The position numbers and the translations under genes were made by a program. A stretch of DNA of 64,000 nt, taken from Terfezia claveryi (taxonomy: Eukaryota > Ascomycota > Pezizomycetes > Pezizales > Pezizaceae). The notes below the pieces were generated by a model. It did no database searches and was not told the origin of the DNA. It saw nothing but the letters and a program-made list of their open reading frames with translations. This document shows positions 37,424 through 47,988 of the stretch, in pieces. The number at the start of each line of letters is the position of its first letter. Position 1 is the stretch's first letter. The stretch spans positions 62,001 through 126,000 of the forward strand of contig WHUX01000067.1 in the NCBI GenBank assembly GCA_015179025.1, written 5' to 3'.

Positions 37424-37470
37424 CTGATCGAGTCTTAACAGAGGGTCTGGGCACGAGACTACTGATCGAG
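37424..37470. repeat. Microinsertion of the TAGTCTCG subfamily, 9-bp duplication
   Basis: CTGATCGAG at 37424-37432 and 37462-37470 flanks 29 nt ending GGTCTGGGCACGAGACTA, whose reverse complement starts TAGTCTCGTGCCCAGACC. It abuts the left end of the foldback element. Confidence 0.8.
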
Positions 37471-37471
37471 A

Positions 37472-39244
37472 CTACCCCTGCAAGCCTACTAGTGAGCAGC
37501 CACCGTCTAGCGATCACCCCTACAAACCCCCTGCAACAGCGTCTCCAGCCACAACTCGTGATATATCATGAGCCTGGTGATTCTGGCTAAATGCATATCT
37601 ATGGAAACAAGTACGCTCTACAATCTGGTTATGCTCACATCCCACCAATATCAGCCAAAGGCCCAATATCCCCCCTTCCAACATGATCTCCCCGAAGACC
37701 CACCTCTCCCCCTCAACCCCCGTATAGGCCAGGTACCCAGCGGGTGAGCCTGTAATGACTAGAAGGCTATTACCTACTATCTATATTCATGTCAAAATAG
37801 CCTCTAGGGCAGCAGCCTCGAATATGATCAAACGGTATGCAATCAAAAAAAATCCCAAATGAGCTATTTTAAGAATTAACCAAATTTGATCTATTTATAC
37901 TACCTTGAGCTCTCGCCTATCCCCCCTCTATAGCCTCCTCTCCTCGGCATTCTCCACCACTACGAAGAGGTCTTCGATAGCTTAAAAAGCTTCAATACTG
38001 ACCCCTTTCAAGAACTATCCCCCTAACAGCTACTCCTATTCTCTACCCCTCTATAGGCCGAATATTGCACAAATGGGCCCCAAACAACTAGAAGACCTAT
38101 ATCTAGCGTCTATCTATAGCACTGAAGGTGGAGCGTGCAAAATGGTAACATTGGAAGGCCTCAAAATTTCCCCAAATATGCACTTCCGAGAGCTGTTATC
38201 CAATCAACCAAATGCACCTTATCTATGCCCTCTTAGACCCACCTAGTCCGAACCCTCCTCCAGAGCATCCTCAGCACCCCCGCAGAGGTCTTTAATAGCT
38301 CTGGAGCTCCTATAACCCCTATATTTTAGGCTCTAATGGTCGCTTTGATCACGTGCTCCATGGGCCTTTCTTGAGGCATTATTCAGCCCAAGCGTTACCA
38401 GCAAGCTGCTGGCAGAGCACTGGTTAAACGCTCCGTTAGGCGGTAGGTTGGTACTAGATTGGACCCTAGGTTGGGCACTGGGCTGGATGCTAGGTATAGA
38501 TTGTAAGTTAGACGCACTAGACTGACGTTAAACTGAAATTAGACTGACGCTAGGTAAGATATTGGGGAATATGGAGCAGCGTATGAGTAGCGATGTTGGA
38601 GAGGTTGGACTCTTCTTGATGGTGAGCAAATAGTTCCTGTGAGGGGGTTGAAACGACCATAGGGGAGGCCGGTAACCCTGCAGATGCGAGCAACCCATAA
38701 AGGCCAAATGGGGGGGTATTGGAGCTTTTAGAGCTATTGGAGACCTCTTCGTAGTGATAGAGAATGCTGCGGAGAGGAGGCTATAGAGGGGGGATAGGCG
38801 AGAGCTCAGGGTGGCATAAATAGATCAAATTTGGTTAATTCTTAAAATAGCTCATTTGGGATTTTTTTTGATTGCATACCGTTTGATCATATTCGAGGCT
38901 GCTGCCCTAGAGGCTATTTTGACATGAATATAGATACTAGGTAATAGCCTTCTAGTCATTACAGGCTCACCCTCTGGGTACCTGGCCTATACGGGGGGTT
39001 GAGGGGGGAGAGGTGGGTCTTCGGGGAGATCATGTTGGAAGGGGGGATATTGGGTCTTTGACTGATATTGGTGGGATGTGAGCATAACCAGATTGTAGAG
39101 CGTACTCGTTTCCATAGATATGCATTTAGCCAGAATCACCAGGCTCATGATATATCACGAGTTGTGGCTGGAGACGCTGTTGCAGGGGGTTTGCAGGGGT
39201 GATCGCTAGACGGTGGCTGCTCACTAGTAGGCTTGCAGGGGTAG
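37472..39244. mobile_element. Foldback (long terminal inverted repeat) element 1, no coding capacity
   Basis: The left arm (about 37472-38005) and right arm (about 38712-39244) are inverted copies of ~530 bp with a few percent differences. The outer ends both read CTACCCCTGCAAGCCTACTA inward. The ~700-bp centre carries another diverged copy of the inner arm motif (near 38230-38320). No ORF is supported and no clear target duplication was found at the outer ends. Probably a non-autonomous DNA transposon. Confidence 0.8.
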
Positions 39245-39699
39245 CTTGCACAACCCCTCTATGGATTAGTCTGGTTGGCATAAGCTTCTCGTCCTGTGGA
39301 TTTTTTTTATTTTTATTTTTATTTTTAAATACTCGTTACTCTTATTCGGTCCCAGTAAGGGGACCATGAAGAGCCACCTGGAATCCCAGGTGGATTCAGG
39401 ACAAGGCAAGTTAATCTGCCAGGTCCGGCGGGCGAAAAGCAAAGAATGAAAGTAGACTCAAGAGACGCGGAGCCCCCTTGCTGTCATTAACCGCATAGAT
39501 GGCGGAGGACCCCGAGAGGCCTGACTGAGACCCACGCCAGAAAAGCAAAATACCGATGAGATGAAAAAGGGAGAAAGTGTTAAATACAAGTGTAAGGAGA
39601 ATTGTGATTGCTACCAGCCATTAAAGGCCAGCCCATCCTAGCGTGAATGGATGTTTAGAAATGCTGTGTCCCGAACCGCCCTTCTTTTACATATCGTCC

Positions 39700-39726
39700 T
39701 GTGGATTAGTCTGGTTACATGTGGAT
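39700..39726 (+). repeat. Microinsertion with 7-bp duplication
   Basis: TGTGGAT at 39700-39706 and 39720-39726 flanks 13 nt, TAGTCTGGTTACA. Confidence 0.75.
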
Positions 39727-40692
39727 GATTTGAAGGATATTGACTTAAGGGTAACCAAAGCCTCTGTCAATCTCATTGTTGCGACTCTTCTCATTAAACC
39801 ACTTTCAACCTCATCTAATACTTCATTCTGGGAATTCTACACATCAGCTTCCTTCCTAGTCCATAGTACAGTTCTTGAGCCCCCTCAGCTTGCATGCAAA
39901 ATGCGGCGGTCATGTAACTGGCCAGATAACTTTTTGTATGCACCTCCCTTCAGTAAGGGTGCGACGAGCCACCCGGAGTGAGTATGTGTGAACTATGTAC
40001 ACCACGGCGGTTTGGTAAGAAAATGAGGGGGAGAGAGAAAAGGACTGGGAAATTCAACTTTCTGGGGAAGGCTGTGACTTAAGTTCTATCTCAGTTTATA
40101 GTACAAATAGGAAAAAAATTCAAAGAAATGCCTTCATTGCATCCCATGCTTCCAGGGCAGCTCCCTCATCCTCGATCTCTTCCGCCCATACATACTGGTC
40201 GATCAAGACCGCTCTAGAAGCAGCCGTCGGATTAGTCTGACTCCCTCGGCAATGGAACACGATGTGGATTCAGTGGGGCTGTCGTATTGAGGGCAACGGG
40301 AGACTCCGTTATTTCAATATGATTAAAGGAGTCCACGGTTGGTCGGGTCCAGCAGCATGGTGGCTCCAATCTGTCCTTCGTAGACCATGGCCCGGAGCCG
40401 TGCGTTTGGCTGCTCTACTGGACTTTGATAGCATTATTAGGGTCTCCAGTGGTCGCCGTTTTCGAGGGGAGAGGCTATCTGTTTCAGTACCGGCTCTGGT
40501 GTCTGTCTTCTCGCTCCCTGGTATACCGTGTGGCCTGACTCAGGACCTGGTACGACCTGGTTACTATGTAGCAGTTGACCTCGAGGGCAGACCCCTCTTA
40601 TCGAGGTTAAGGGTGGTTTTGCGGGCTGCCATTGAATCGACTTGCGAGGGCTTGTGCCAACCAGACTACCGACTGTGGCTTTGGAGAGGCCT

Positions 40693-40729
40693 GGATCCCC
40701 TTAGTCTGGTTGGCACTAGGATCCCCTTA
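40693..40729 (+). repeat. Microinsertion with 11-bp duplication
   Basis: GGATCCCCTTA at 40693-40703 and 40719-40729 flanks 15 nt, GTCTGGTTGGCACTA. Confidence 0.88.
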
Positions 40730-40922
40730 CCTGTCTTGGCTATAGAGGCCTGCTGCTACATGACCTTCCCATCCACCTCAGGCATGAGATTTGGCACAAC
40801 CACTAAAGTACTGGGAACGGCCCAATCCCCAGTCTAATGGTACTGGCAGCTGGGATCCCCGGGGTTATCACCTGACTTCAATTACAAATCAACTAAGCGT
40901 CTTACAACTGTAGGTAGAAATG

Positions 40923-40951
40923 CCCTCCGCATAACCAGACTACCCTCCGCA
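40923..40951. repeat. Smallest microinsertion (11 nt) with 9-bp duplication
   Basis: CCCTCCGCA at 40923-40931 and 40943-40951 flanks TAACCAGACTA. The opposite arm of foldback element 2 carries a diverged version near 42405-42440 (CTAGACTAAT and CTAGTTATGCGG context). Confidence 0.88.
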
Positions 40952-40973
40952 CTCACATAACACGGGTTTATTG

Positions 40974-41000
40974 ACATAGTCTCGTGCTCCGAACATAGTC
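40974..41000 (+). repeat. Microinsertion of TAGTCTCG subfamily, 8-bp duplication
   Basis: ACATAGTC at 40974-40981 and 40993-41000 flanks 11 nt, TCGTGCTCCGA. The reading across the junction is TAGTCTCGTGCTCCGA. Confidence 0.7.
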
Positions 41001-41319
41001 CTTATTCAGCCCTTTCAGGCTCAGATGAACGGGTTTTTCAGTAAATGAATAAGTGTGTTGAGCGCTACTTGATCAGACTCAAATAAACAATAAATCAATA
41101 CATGTGTTAAGCACTACTTGATCAGATATACAGACCAGTACTCGCTAACTTGCTAGCCATGTTCAGTGTGCTCATCACTATTAAACCAGTTGAGTATTGA
41201 TTAGGATTTTCAAAACTCTCCAATACTGTTCAATAATATTGACTACGTTAAGCTATATCAAAATGCTAAATACTCTAATCACGGTTAGTAGTGTTGAACA
41301 GTTTGAATACTGATTAGTT

Positions 41320-41395
41320 TCTCCATAAGGAATCGAACTCAGGCTGTTATTATATATCAAAGAATATATGTTCCAACTAAGCTAATCCTGATATT
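41320..41395 (-). other. tRNA-like sequence (possible SINE head or tRNA pseudogene)
   Basis: On the minus strand TAGCTTAGTTGG matches the tRNA A box TRGCNNAGYNGG exactly, and AGTTCGATTCC matches the B box with one mismatch, at tRNA-like spacing. The T stem pairs poorly, so a functional tRNA is unlikely. Confidence 0.45.
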
Positions 41396-42569
41396 TATAC
41401 TAGATTCATCAGTACCAGCCTATTCAATACACTACAAAGAAAATTTGCGATTCCAGAGATAAGCCTACTTAGACCCTGTTCCATATAATTGAGTTCTATT
41501 GTTGTCATAATTTGATTATTTAGTCCTGATCAGACTCGGCTTATGTATATATTCCAGACTCTGGCTCTGGCTCAGCTTGGATTCCTATAGTATATATAGG
41601 CTGCAGGTACATAGGTTCCGAATATATATGATAGGCCTAATATGTGAATTCTATACAATATCTATCAGGTTCAAATATATAAACTTCTATTATATATACC
41701 AGTGGCAAATGTATGCATTCCTATAATATCATGATATATATATTACGAAGGATAAAGTCTGATACATATTGGAATGTTCATGTAAAGGTATAGGTATGAT
41801 TTCCTAATACAGTAATTTTTATAATACTGATTACTAACTAGACTAATGATTAGTCTGGCGGATACCAACTGATCATCTTATATATATATAGGAAGTAGAG
41901 TTCATTAGTAGGCCTCCAATCAATCAGATTGCAACTAAGCTTTAATAATGCGAGTACCCCCACCCCTATCAGGCTTGTACTGTTTTATCTTTGCCATTTA
42001 TAGTAGCTAATCAGTATTCAAACTGTTCAACACTACTAACCATGATTAGAGTATTTAGTATTTTGATATAGCTTAATGTAGTTATTACTATTGAACAGTA
42101 TTAGAGAGTTCAGGGTAACTTTTGAAAATCCTAATCAATACTCAACTGGTTTAATAGTGATGAGTACACTGAACATGGCTAGCGAGTTAGTGAGTACTGG
42201 TCTGTATAGCTGATCAAGTAGTGCTTAACACATGTATTGATTTATCGGAGGACTTGTTTATTTGAGTCTGACCAAGTAGCGCTCAACACACTTATTCATT
42301 TACTGAAAATCCCATTCATCTGAGCCTGAAAGGGCTGAATAAGGACTATGTTCGGACTATCATAATTCAAAGTCTTAGCCATGTAGTCAATAAACCCATG
42401 TTATATTAGTGCGAAGATTAGTCTAGTTATGCGGGGCATTTCTACCCACAGGCTTAGTTGATTTATAATTGAAGTCAGGTGATAACTCGGGGATCCCAGA
42501 CTGTCAGTACCATTAGACTGGGGATTGGACCGTTCCCAGTGGTTGTGCCAAGTCTCATGCCTGAGGTGT

Positions 42570-42854
42570 TCCCATCGGTGGAAGCTAGGTACCCTCCCTC
42601 CATCCAAGAGTTCCGTAAACGTGTGCTTTCTCAGTATTGAAGTTATCTTAACCTTAAAGCTATACCCTTTCAAGCAACGATTTTCGCTGTGGTAGTGCAA
42701 ACAATCTCACGATCTCCTACTTATGAGTCTGTTCCCGTATGGTAGGCTATTTCTCCTATAAATCATTATCATCGTATCAATCATATTAGCTTCCAAAGCC
42801 CCTACTGGGGTCTTCGCTGTAAGTTCCTAATGGCATCGATGCTTCTTTCAGTCC
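42570..42854. other. Spacer between foldback element 2 and the LTR element
   Basis: No gene seen; ordinary intergenic or repeat remnant. Confidence 0.4.
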
Positions 42855-43055
42855 TGAAGATGGCAGAATGTACGTAGAGTATGGGGTGTCTTTTCTAAGT
42901 CTAAGTCTATTTACAGTTCGACCTTTCATATGCCAGTGCCCATCCACTAGTGTCTATTATATATACTTCTGTTCTAGGAAAGCATTCAATGTCTCATACC
43001 CCTTTTCCATTCTAGGAAGGCACTCCCCTTGCTTATGTCCCTTTCTCCCTTCACA
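42855..43055 (-). repeat. 3' LTR of the Gypsy element
   Basis: 201 bp, TG...CA on the element strand. It differs from the other LTR at seven sites by my reading, all transitions. Confidence 0.93.
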
Positions 43056-43127
43056 AGTACTCCCCCCTCCTTTGTATCAAGCGCCCTCGCGAGATCCTTT
43101 CTCTGACCTTGTCTATCATCCTCTACT

Positions 43128-43340
43128 CCTCTCTTCTCCTGATCCTGACTTCGCAACCTTCTATATCCTCTCCGTCTTCTCCACTCCTCACTTCACAACC
43201 CTTCCATATCTTCTCCATCTTCTCCTCCCCTCCAACAACCTCACCTCCTTCCACATCTCTCCGTCCTCTCCTCTCCTCAACTTCGCAACCCTTTCTTCTC
43301 CTCCCCATCCTCTCCTCTCCTCCACCACCTCCCCTCGCAG
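43128..43340. repeat. Pyrimidine-rich degenerate tandem repeat in the element 3' region
   Basis: Repeated CTCCTCTCCTC and ACTTCGCAACCCTT units between the integrase end and the polypurine tract. Low complexity. Confidence 0.7.
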
Positions 43341-43362
43341 ACAAGGTCCCGTCCCGGGTATT

Positions 43363-44631
43363 TTACCACCTTACTACCCTTCCTTCTAACATCTTTTCAC
43401 CTTCTTCTCTCAGTCCTTCTTCATATGCCGCTCTAGAAGATCCCTCTGTCAAATAGGTGTGCCCTTGCCTTGATACGTATATCTTCAAGTCATCGACATG
43501 ATACCTTTTATCCATTTTTCCGCCATGCAATTCTTTCACCATTGCACTATTCTCTTGTTTTGACAATTTTACCAGTAGCCTCGGTCCATCCCACCTCGTT
43601 TCCAGCTTCAGTCCTTTGTGTTTGTCTACTTCATGTCTCCGAACCATAACTAAATCTCCTTCTTTCGATGTCATCCACTTCAATTTGCTATCATGCACTG
43701 CTGCCGCCTTATCTTGTTCTGCGATCCGCTTCATAATCATATCATCTCCTCTGTAATCTCTAGTGGCCAGTATTTCTTCTATATTCCATTTTTCCACTAT
43801 GTGCATGTCGAAGACTTTTTCTCCAATTTCTTCAGCCACCACTTGTACCCTTCCTTCTCTCATTCTCAACGGTGGCCACGATATCCTCGCATTGTAGTCC
43901 AACAATATCTCAGAGGGCGTATAGCCATGGACTTGCACTCTCTTTATATTTATAGATATCGCTGCTGAGCCCACCTGCATTCCCCACTCCTCTGTATTCT
44001 TCGATGCTATGCAGTGTCTTCTAACTGTTACCACAATCATTTGTACATATCTTTCGCTTAATCCGACCGAGCTTGGATATGATATCGGAGCTCCAATTTG
44101 CATTACCCCAAATGCTCTCAATGTATCCTGCACCTCCGAGCCCATAAAGTACATACCATTGTCACAGTATATTGACATAGGCCATCCGAAAATTGGTACG
44201 ACATTCTCAAAGAACATTGTCAGTGTGGAGATTTGATTTGCCTCCCCAAATCCCTTCGCGAACATAAATCATGAGAAATAGTCTACCATAATCAGGATAT
44301 ATCTGTATCCGGTCTTCTTGCATGCAGGTGAAATCGGACCCACATAGTCCATGCCTACCATATTGAGTGGTTTGAATTGTATGATCGGTTTCAGTTCCTC
44401 AGATATCCGTCGAGGACCCACTCTTTGGCACGTATCACATGACATACTGTACCACCAAATGTCCTTCTCTCTTGTTGGCCAATAATACCTCCCAATTGCT
44501 CTCCCGATTGTCAGTCCTCCTGCAAAATGTCCATGACTGTCATGCAATTCTTTCATTATTTCCTTTCTCTCGTCCTTCCAGAATACACTTTGATAACGAG
44601 CTATCTCTTTCCCTCCAGAATAGCTCTTCAT
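43363..44631 (-). pseudogene. Integrase region of the Gypsy element, broken by TGA
   Basis: The zinc-binding HHCC part reads ELHDSHGHFAGG...CDTCQRVGPRR. The catalytic core shows MDYVGP, YCDNGMYF and VGLSERY (the D, D, E positions). A GPY/F-like module WDGPRLLVKL...YHVDDLKIY follows. TGA at 44269-44271 sits where VDYFS-R-FMFAKGF would be read, so CGA to TGA is the likely change. Confidence 0.9.
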
Positions 44632-44827
44632 TCATCTGCATATATCTTTACCCTTTGTTAGCTACTGCCTTCCTTGCATTCCTGCTCAATCCTTCCTCTA
44701 CCAATCCATCCATCTCCTTTGTCATATATATCATTATATTCTTATACCATGCTGATTGTCTGAATTTCTCCGTGATGTCCTCTACTTTATCCCTCCTTTT
44801 CCTTTCTATTTTTTCTTCCTGTTCTTC

Positions 44828-45238
44828 CTATTCCTTTATTATCTCCTCCGCTTGTTCTTTCTCCTCTCCCCTTATCCCTTCCATTCCTTCTCTAATTACT
44901 TCCCTTTCTTTCTTCTCCCTTGTATTTCCTAGCTCTATTCCTTTGTCCCTTACTTCCGTCTCTTCTCTTCCTTCTTTTACCTCTACTCCTTTGTCTTTCC
45001 CTTCTGTGTTTTCTCTCCCATGGTGTCCTATTCTCAAATGTATTTTCTTTATCCTGCCATACCGTTCTTTTTCTTCTTCTGTTATACTATCTTCTATATC
45101 TCCTTTCCCCATTTCCTTTTTATTTTGCTTTCCCGTTAACCTTCTACTCATGCATATTGTCAATCGGTCTGATAGATCTCCCCTAAACTCATTGCAGTAC
45201 TCTGATGGTAGCCTACTCAGTCCATCCGCCAATTTCAT
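44828..45238 (-). pseudogene. Linker between RNase H and integrase, degenerate
   Basis: The RNase H end motif KLADGLSRLPSEYCNEF is followed by a highly charged K/E/R-rich stretch. Stops on both sides separate it from its neighbours. Confidence 0.65.
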
Positions 45239-45295
45239 ATAGTGATCTACTCCTGCCTTATGTATGATCTCGTAGTCATATTCTGTCAGTCTGTC

Positions 45296-46516
45296 TTACC
45301 ATCTGGCCAATCTCCCATGAGCATCTTTTGTATTAGTTCCCATTATTGATACCAGCGCATAATGATCTATGTATATCTTTACTGGCCATCTTGATCCCTT
45401 AACTAGCCATGCGCATTCATCCAAATTCCGCATCACTACTAACTCTTCTCTTTCCTGTATGGAATACTTGCTCTCTGCCTTTGATAGTTTGAACGACATG
45501 AACATTACAATACGCATATTGTCCTTATGCTTGTTACCTGCTGTGGTCCCCGGTTTTACTCCTGGAAGTTGAAACAACACCCCTCCTGTCCCAGTTTTGC
45601 TCGCATCTGAGGACAAGTGATATTGTAAGTTTTCGTCGGAGCCCGCGTATGCATTTTCCAATATCGCCCTTTTTATCCAATTAAATGATGCCTCTTGATC
45701 TGGCTCCCATTCAAAAGCATTCTTCTCTTCTCCACTTTCTATTGTATATGCCTGTTTCATTATTCGCACATGTTCTGCCCTTCCTGGAATAAATCTCCTC
45801 AAGAAAGGTGTTAAGTACATAAATGCCTCTATATCTGCTCTTGAGCTTGGTGTAGGCCAATTTCCCATTCTGCTCCGTTTCTCCAATGACGGTCTCAATC
45901 CTTGCCACAATCCTTCCATTCCCGTTATGTCCAATTTTGTCATACTGAAGGCACACTTTGTTCCTTTCAGGTATATAGGGCCAAATGTGATCCTAGGAAA
46001 AATCACATTATGCCATACCTCTTGTTCAGTTTCCCAATCTACTTGCGATGAAAATGTATCGTCAATTATACCGTCACATGCCCAATCCCTATGGTCTCCA
46101 ATGAGGGATTCCATAGCTCCGACTATTATCTCTCCGTTTTCGTTTTTCAATACTGGTATGTGTCCGAACACTACATCGTGGAATCGTGAGTAGGTATGTG
46201 TTCCATTCTTGAGACCCATCCCCATTCTCTTATATGCAAACTGTCCTTCTGGACATATGAATGCTGTCTTCAGCTCATCCCCTGCTTTCAATGGTATAGC
46301 CCAGTATCCCGATGTAGCATCCACTCCCGCAAACACCGTGAACTGTGGCTTCACTAGAGTGTCCACAATTTGCTCTATCCTCGGTGTAGGGTATGTACTC
46401 GGAATGGTCCATTTGTTGATCGGTATAAAATTATGTATCACATGCAACTCACTACTACCATGCCCCTTTGGTATGAACCTCGTCCTATGTCCCCATGGGC
46501 TATCACACATCACCAC
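45296..46516 (-). pseudogene. Reverse transcriptase and RNase H of the Gypsy element
   Basis: RT motifs SPWGHRTRFIPKG, FAGVDATSGYWAIPL, KTAFICPEGQFAYKRMGMGL. The catalytic box reads GIIDDT instead of the usual YxDD. RNase H motifs are SSDASKTGTGGVL and SKYSIQEREELVV, ending YIDHYALVSI. The coding frame continues upstream (KPFKCKIPL) past an in-frame TAG at 46577-46579, probably from CAG. Confidence 0.9.
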
Positions 46517-47259
46517 TATTCCTGCTGCTGTTATCTCTGGAAATACTTTCCGAACATAGTCTTTCTCTCCTTTTGTCTAAAGCGGTATCTTACACTTAAA
46601 TGGCTTCGCATTCGGTACCAGCTCTATTGCATGCTCTACTAGATCCATTGCTTTTATCTCTTTCAGGTTGGTAGCAAAACAATCCTTCCATGTATATAGC
46701 ATTCTCATTGTTCTCCTTTGTTTTTCGTCTGTATCCGCTGCCGCTCCTATCCTTATTCCTGTCTACCAAAACCATATCTCAATCTCCTCATCTGACTCCA
46801 TTGACATCCCCCTCTTCTCTAGTCTACGTATTGTTGGGTACTCCTGCAGCTTGCCAAATGACAATCTCTCCCCATACGTTGAATTCACCTGCACTGCACA
46901 TGCTCTTGTTCTCCTTTTCTCCTCCCCTTTCACCCCTACTTATATTCTTCCTCCTTCTATCTCAATATCCTCCATTTCTACCTGTCCTCTATCTTTATTC
47001 CTTGCTCCCTTTGCTTCATCTTCCAATCCTCCCCCGGATGCTATCTCTGTTCTCTCCTCTCTATATACTATCCTTCCTCGATTCTCCTGTATCTGTACTA
47101 CTCCAGCTGTTTTTGTTTGTTTTTGTTTTATTGTTCCTATTCTCTTCTCCTTTCTCCCATATCTATACTCCTCCCTCCTTTTCTTTATATCTTTCATCAC
47201 CTATTCCAACTGCTCATCCCTTGCATGATCTCTTATAGAGCAGTTGGGGTCATGCCCCC

Positions 47260-47943
47260 CTACTGCTCCCTCTCTTTTCCCGTCTCTGTATCGTCCTCTT
47301 CACCTTCAATATCTTCTTCATATTCCCATTCTTCCAGTTCATCTAACAACTCCTCAATCGCTTTGTCTACCTCTTCTATGTCTTCACTGTCTTCCTGTTC
47401 CTCCTCCTCTATGTTTTCTTCTGCATCTTGAAAAATTTCCACTACACTCCCTTCCGCCGGTGTCCCCACCACCGTACATCTGATGCCATCACTCCCTTGA
47501 ATTATCAACCTGTAATCAAAATATTCTTCTGTTGCCTTCACTCTCTTCAACCACCGTCGTAACAACAACATTGTATATGACTGGTCAATGTCCAATACAT
47601 ACAGCTTTATCCTCGCTGTTACTCTTGCAACTGTAACACTTGCCCACACATACTTGTTCACCTTTACTACTGCATCATTCGCTAACAAAATAGACCATCC
47701 TTCTCCTGTAAATACTGGCAGTCCGAGTGTAGCCACAACCTTTGCACTTATCAGGTCAATCAATGACCCCCCATCTACCAGTACCGCTATGATCTTTGTG
47801 CTTCCTACAAAGGCCTTTATAAACATAGCTTCTACTGTCCCTTCCAATTCCGGTGCCTCCGTCACCCCTTCATGTTCTGCCAGTGCTCCTGCTGCTCGAG
47901 TAGTTCTTGTCGTCTTCTTCGCTCTTGAATTTGTTGTTGTCAA
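47260..47943 (-). pseudogene. Aspartic protease region of the Gypsy element
   Basis: FVGSTKIIAVLVDGGSLIDL aligns with the retropepsin motif, with DGGS in place of DTG/DSG. It is in the same frame as gag, separated by TAG (47989-47991) and TAA (47962-47964), both one step from CAG/CAA. An acidic tail follows. Confidence 0.8.
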
Positions 47944-47988
47944 AAGCAGTACCAGTTGTCTTTACAGACTTGGGCTTCCTTGCAGTAA

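Larger units (their letters stand above)
33944..37471. other. Gene-poor AT-rich region before the foldback elements
   Basis: No supported gene. It contains microinsertions (listed), a 13-bp perfect stem at 36288-36300/36320-36332 with a 19-nt loop, and a 14-bp perfect stem at 37400-37413/37418-37431. There is also a tract TTTTTGGGGGGTAAATCA near 36979 that recurs inverted at about 60507-60527. Confidence 0.5.
39245..40773. other. Spacer between the two foldback elements
   Basis: Holds a T-rich simple repeat (39302-39330), a short hairpin CCACCTGGAATCCCAGGTGG near 39377, and microinsertions. ORFs at 39643-39981 and 40262-40837 have no recognisable features and are not called. Confidence 0.5.
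40774..42569. mobile_element. Foldback element 2 with ~550-bp arms
   Basis: The left arm (about 40774-41317) and right arm (about 42007-42569) are inverted copies. Examples are ACCTCAGGCATGAG at the outer end and CTAATCAGTATTCAAACTG at the inner end. A unique AT-rich centre of ~690 bp holds a tRNA-like sequence. No protein is encoded. Small indels and many transitions separate the arms. Confidence 0.82.

Noticed and set aside
40262..40837. 191-aa ORF between the repeats
   Set aside because: No motif, and it contains two microinsertions; likely chance.
41320..41395. A functional tRNA gene
   Set aside because: A and B boxes are good but the stems do not pair as a cloverleaf.
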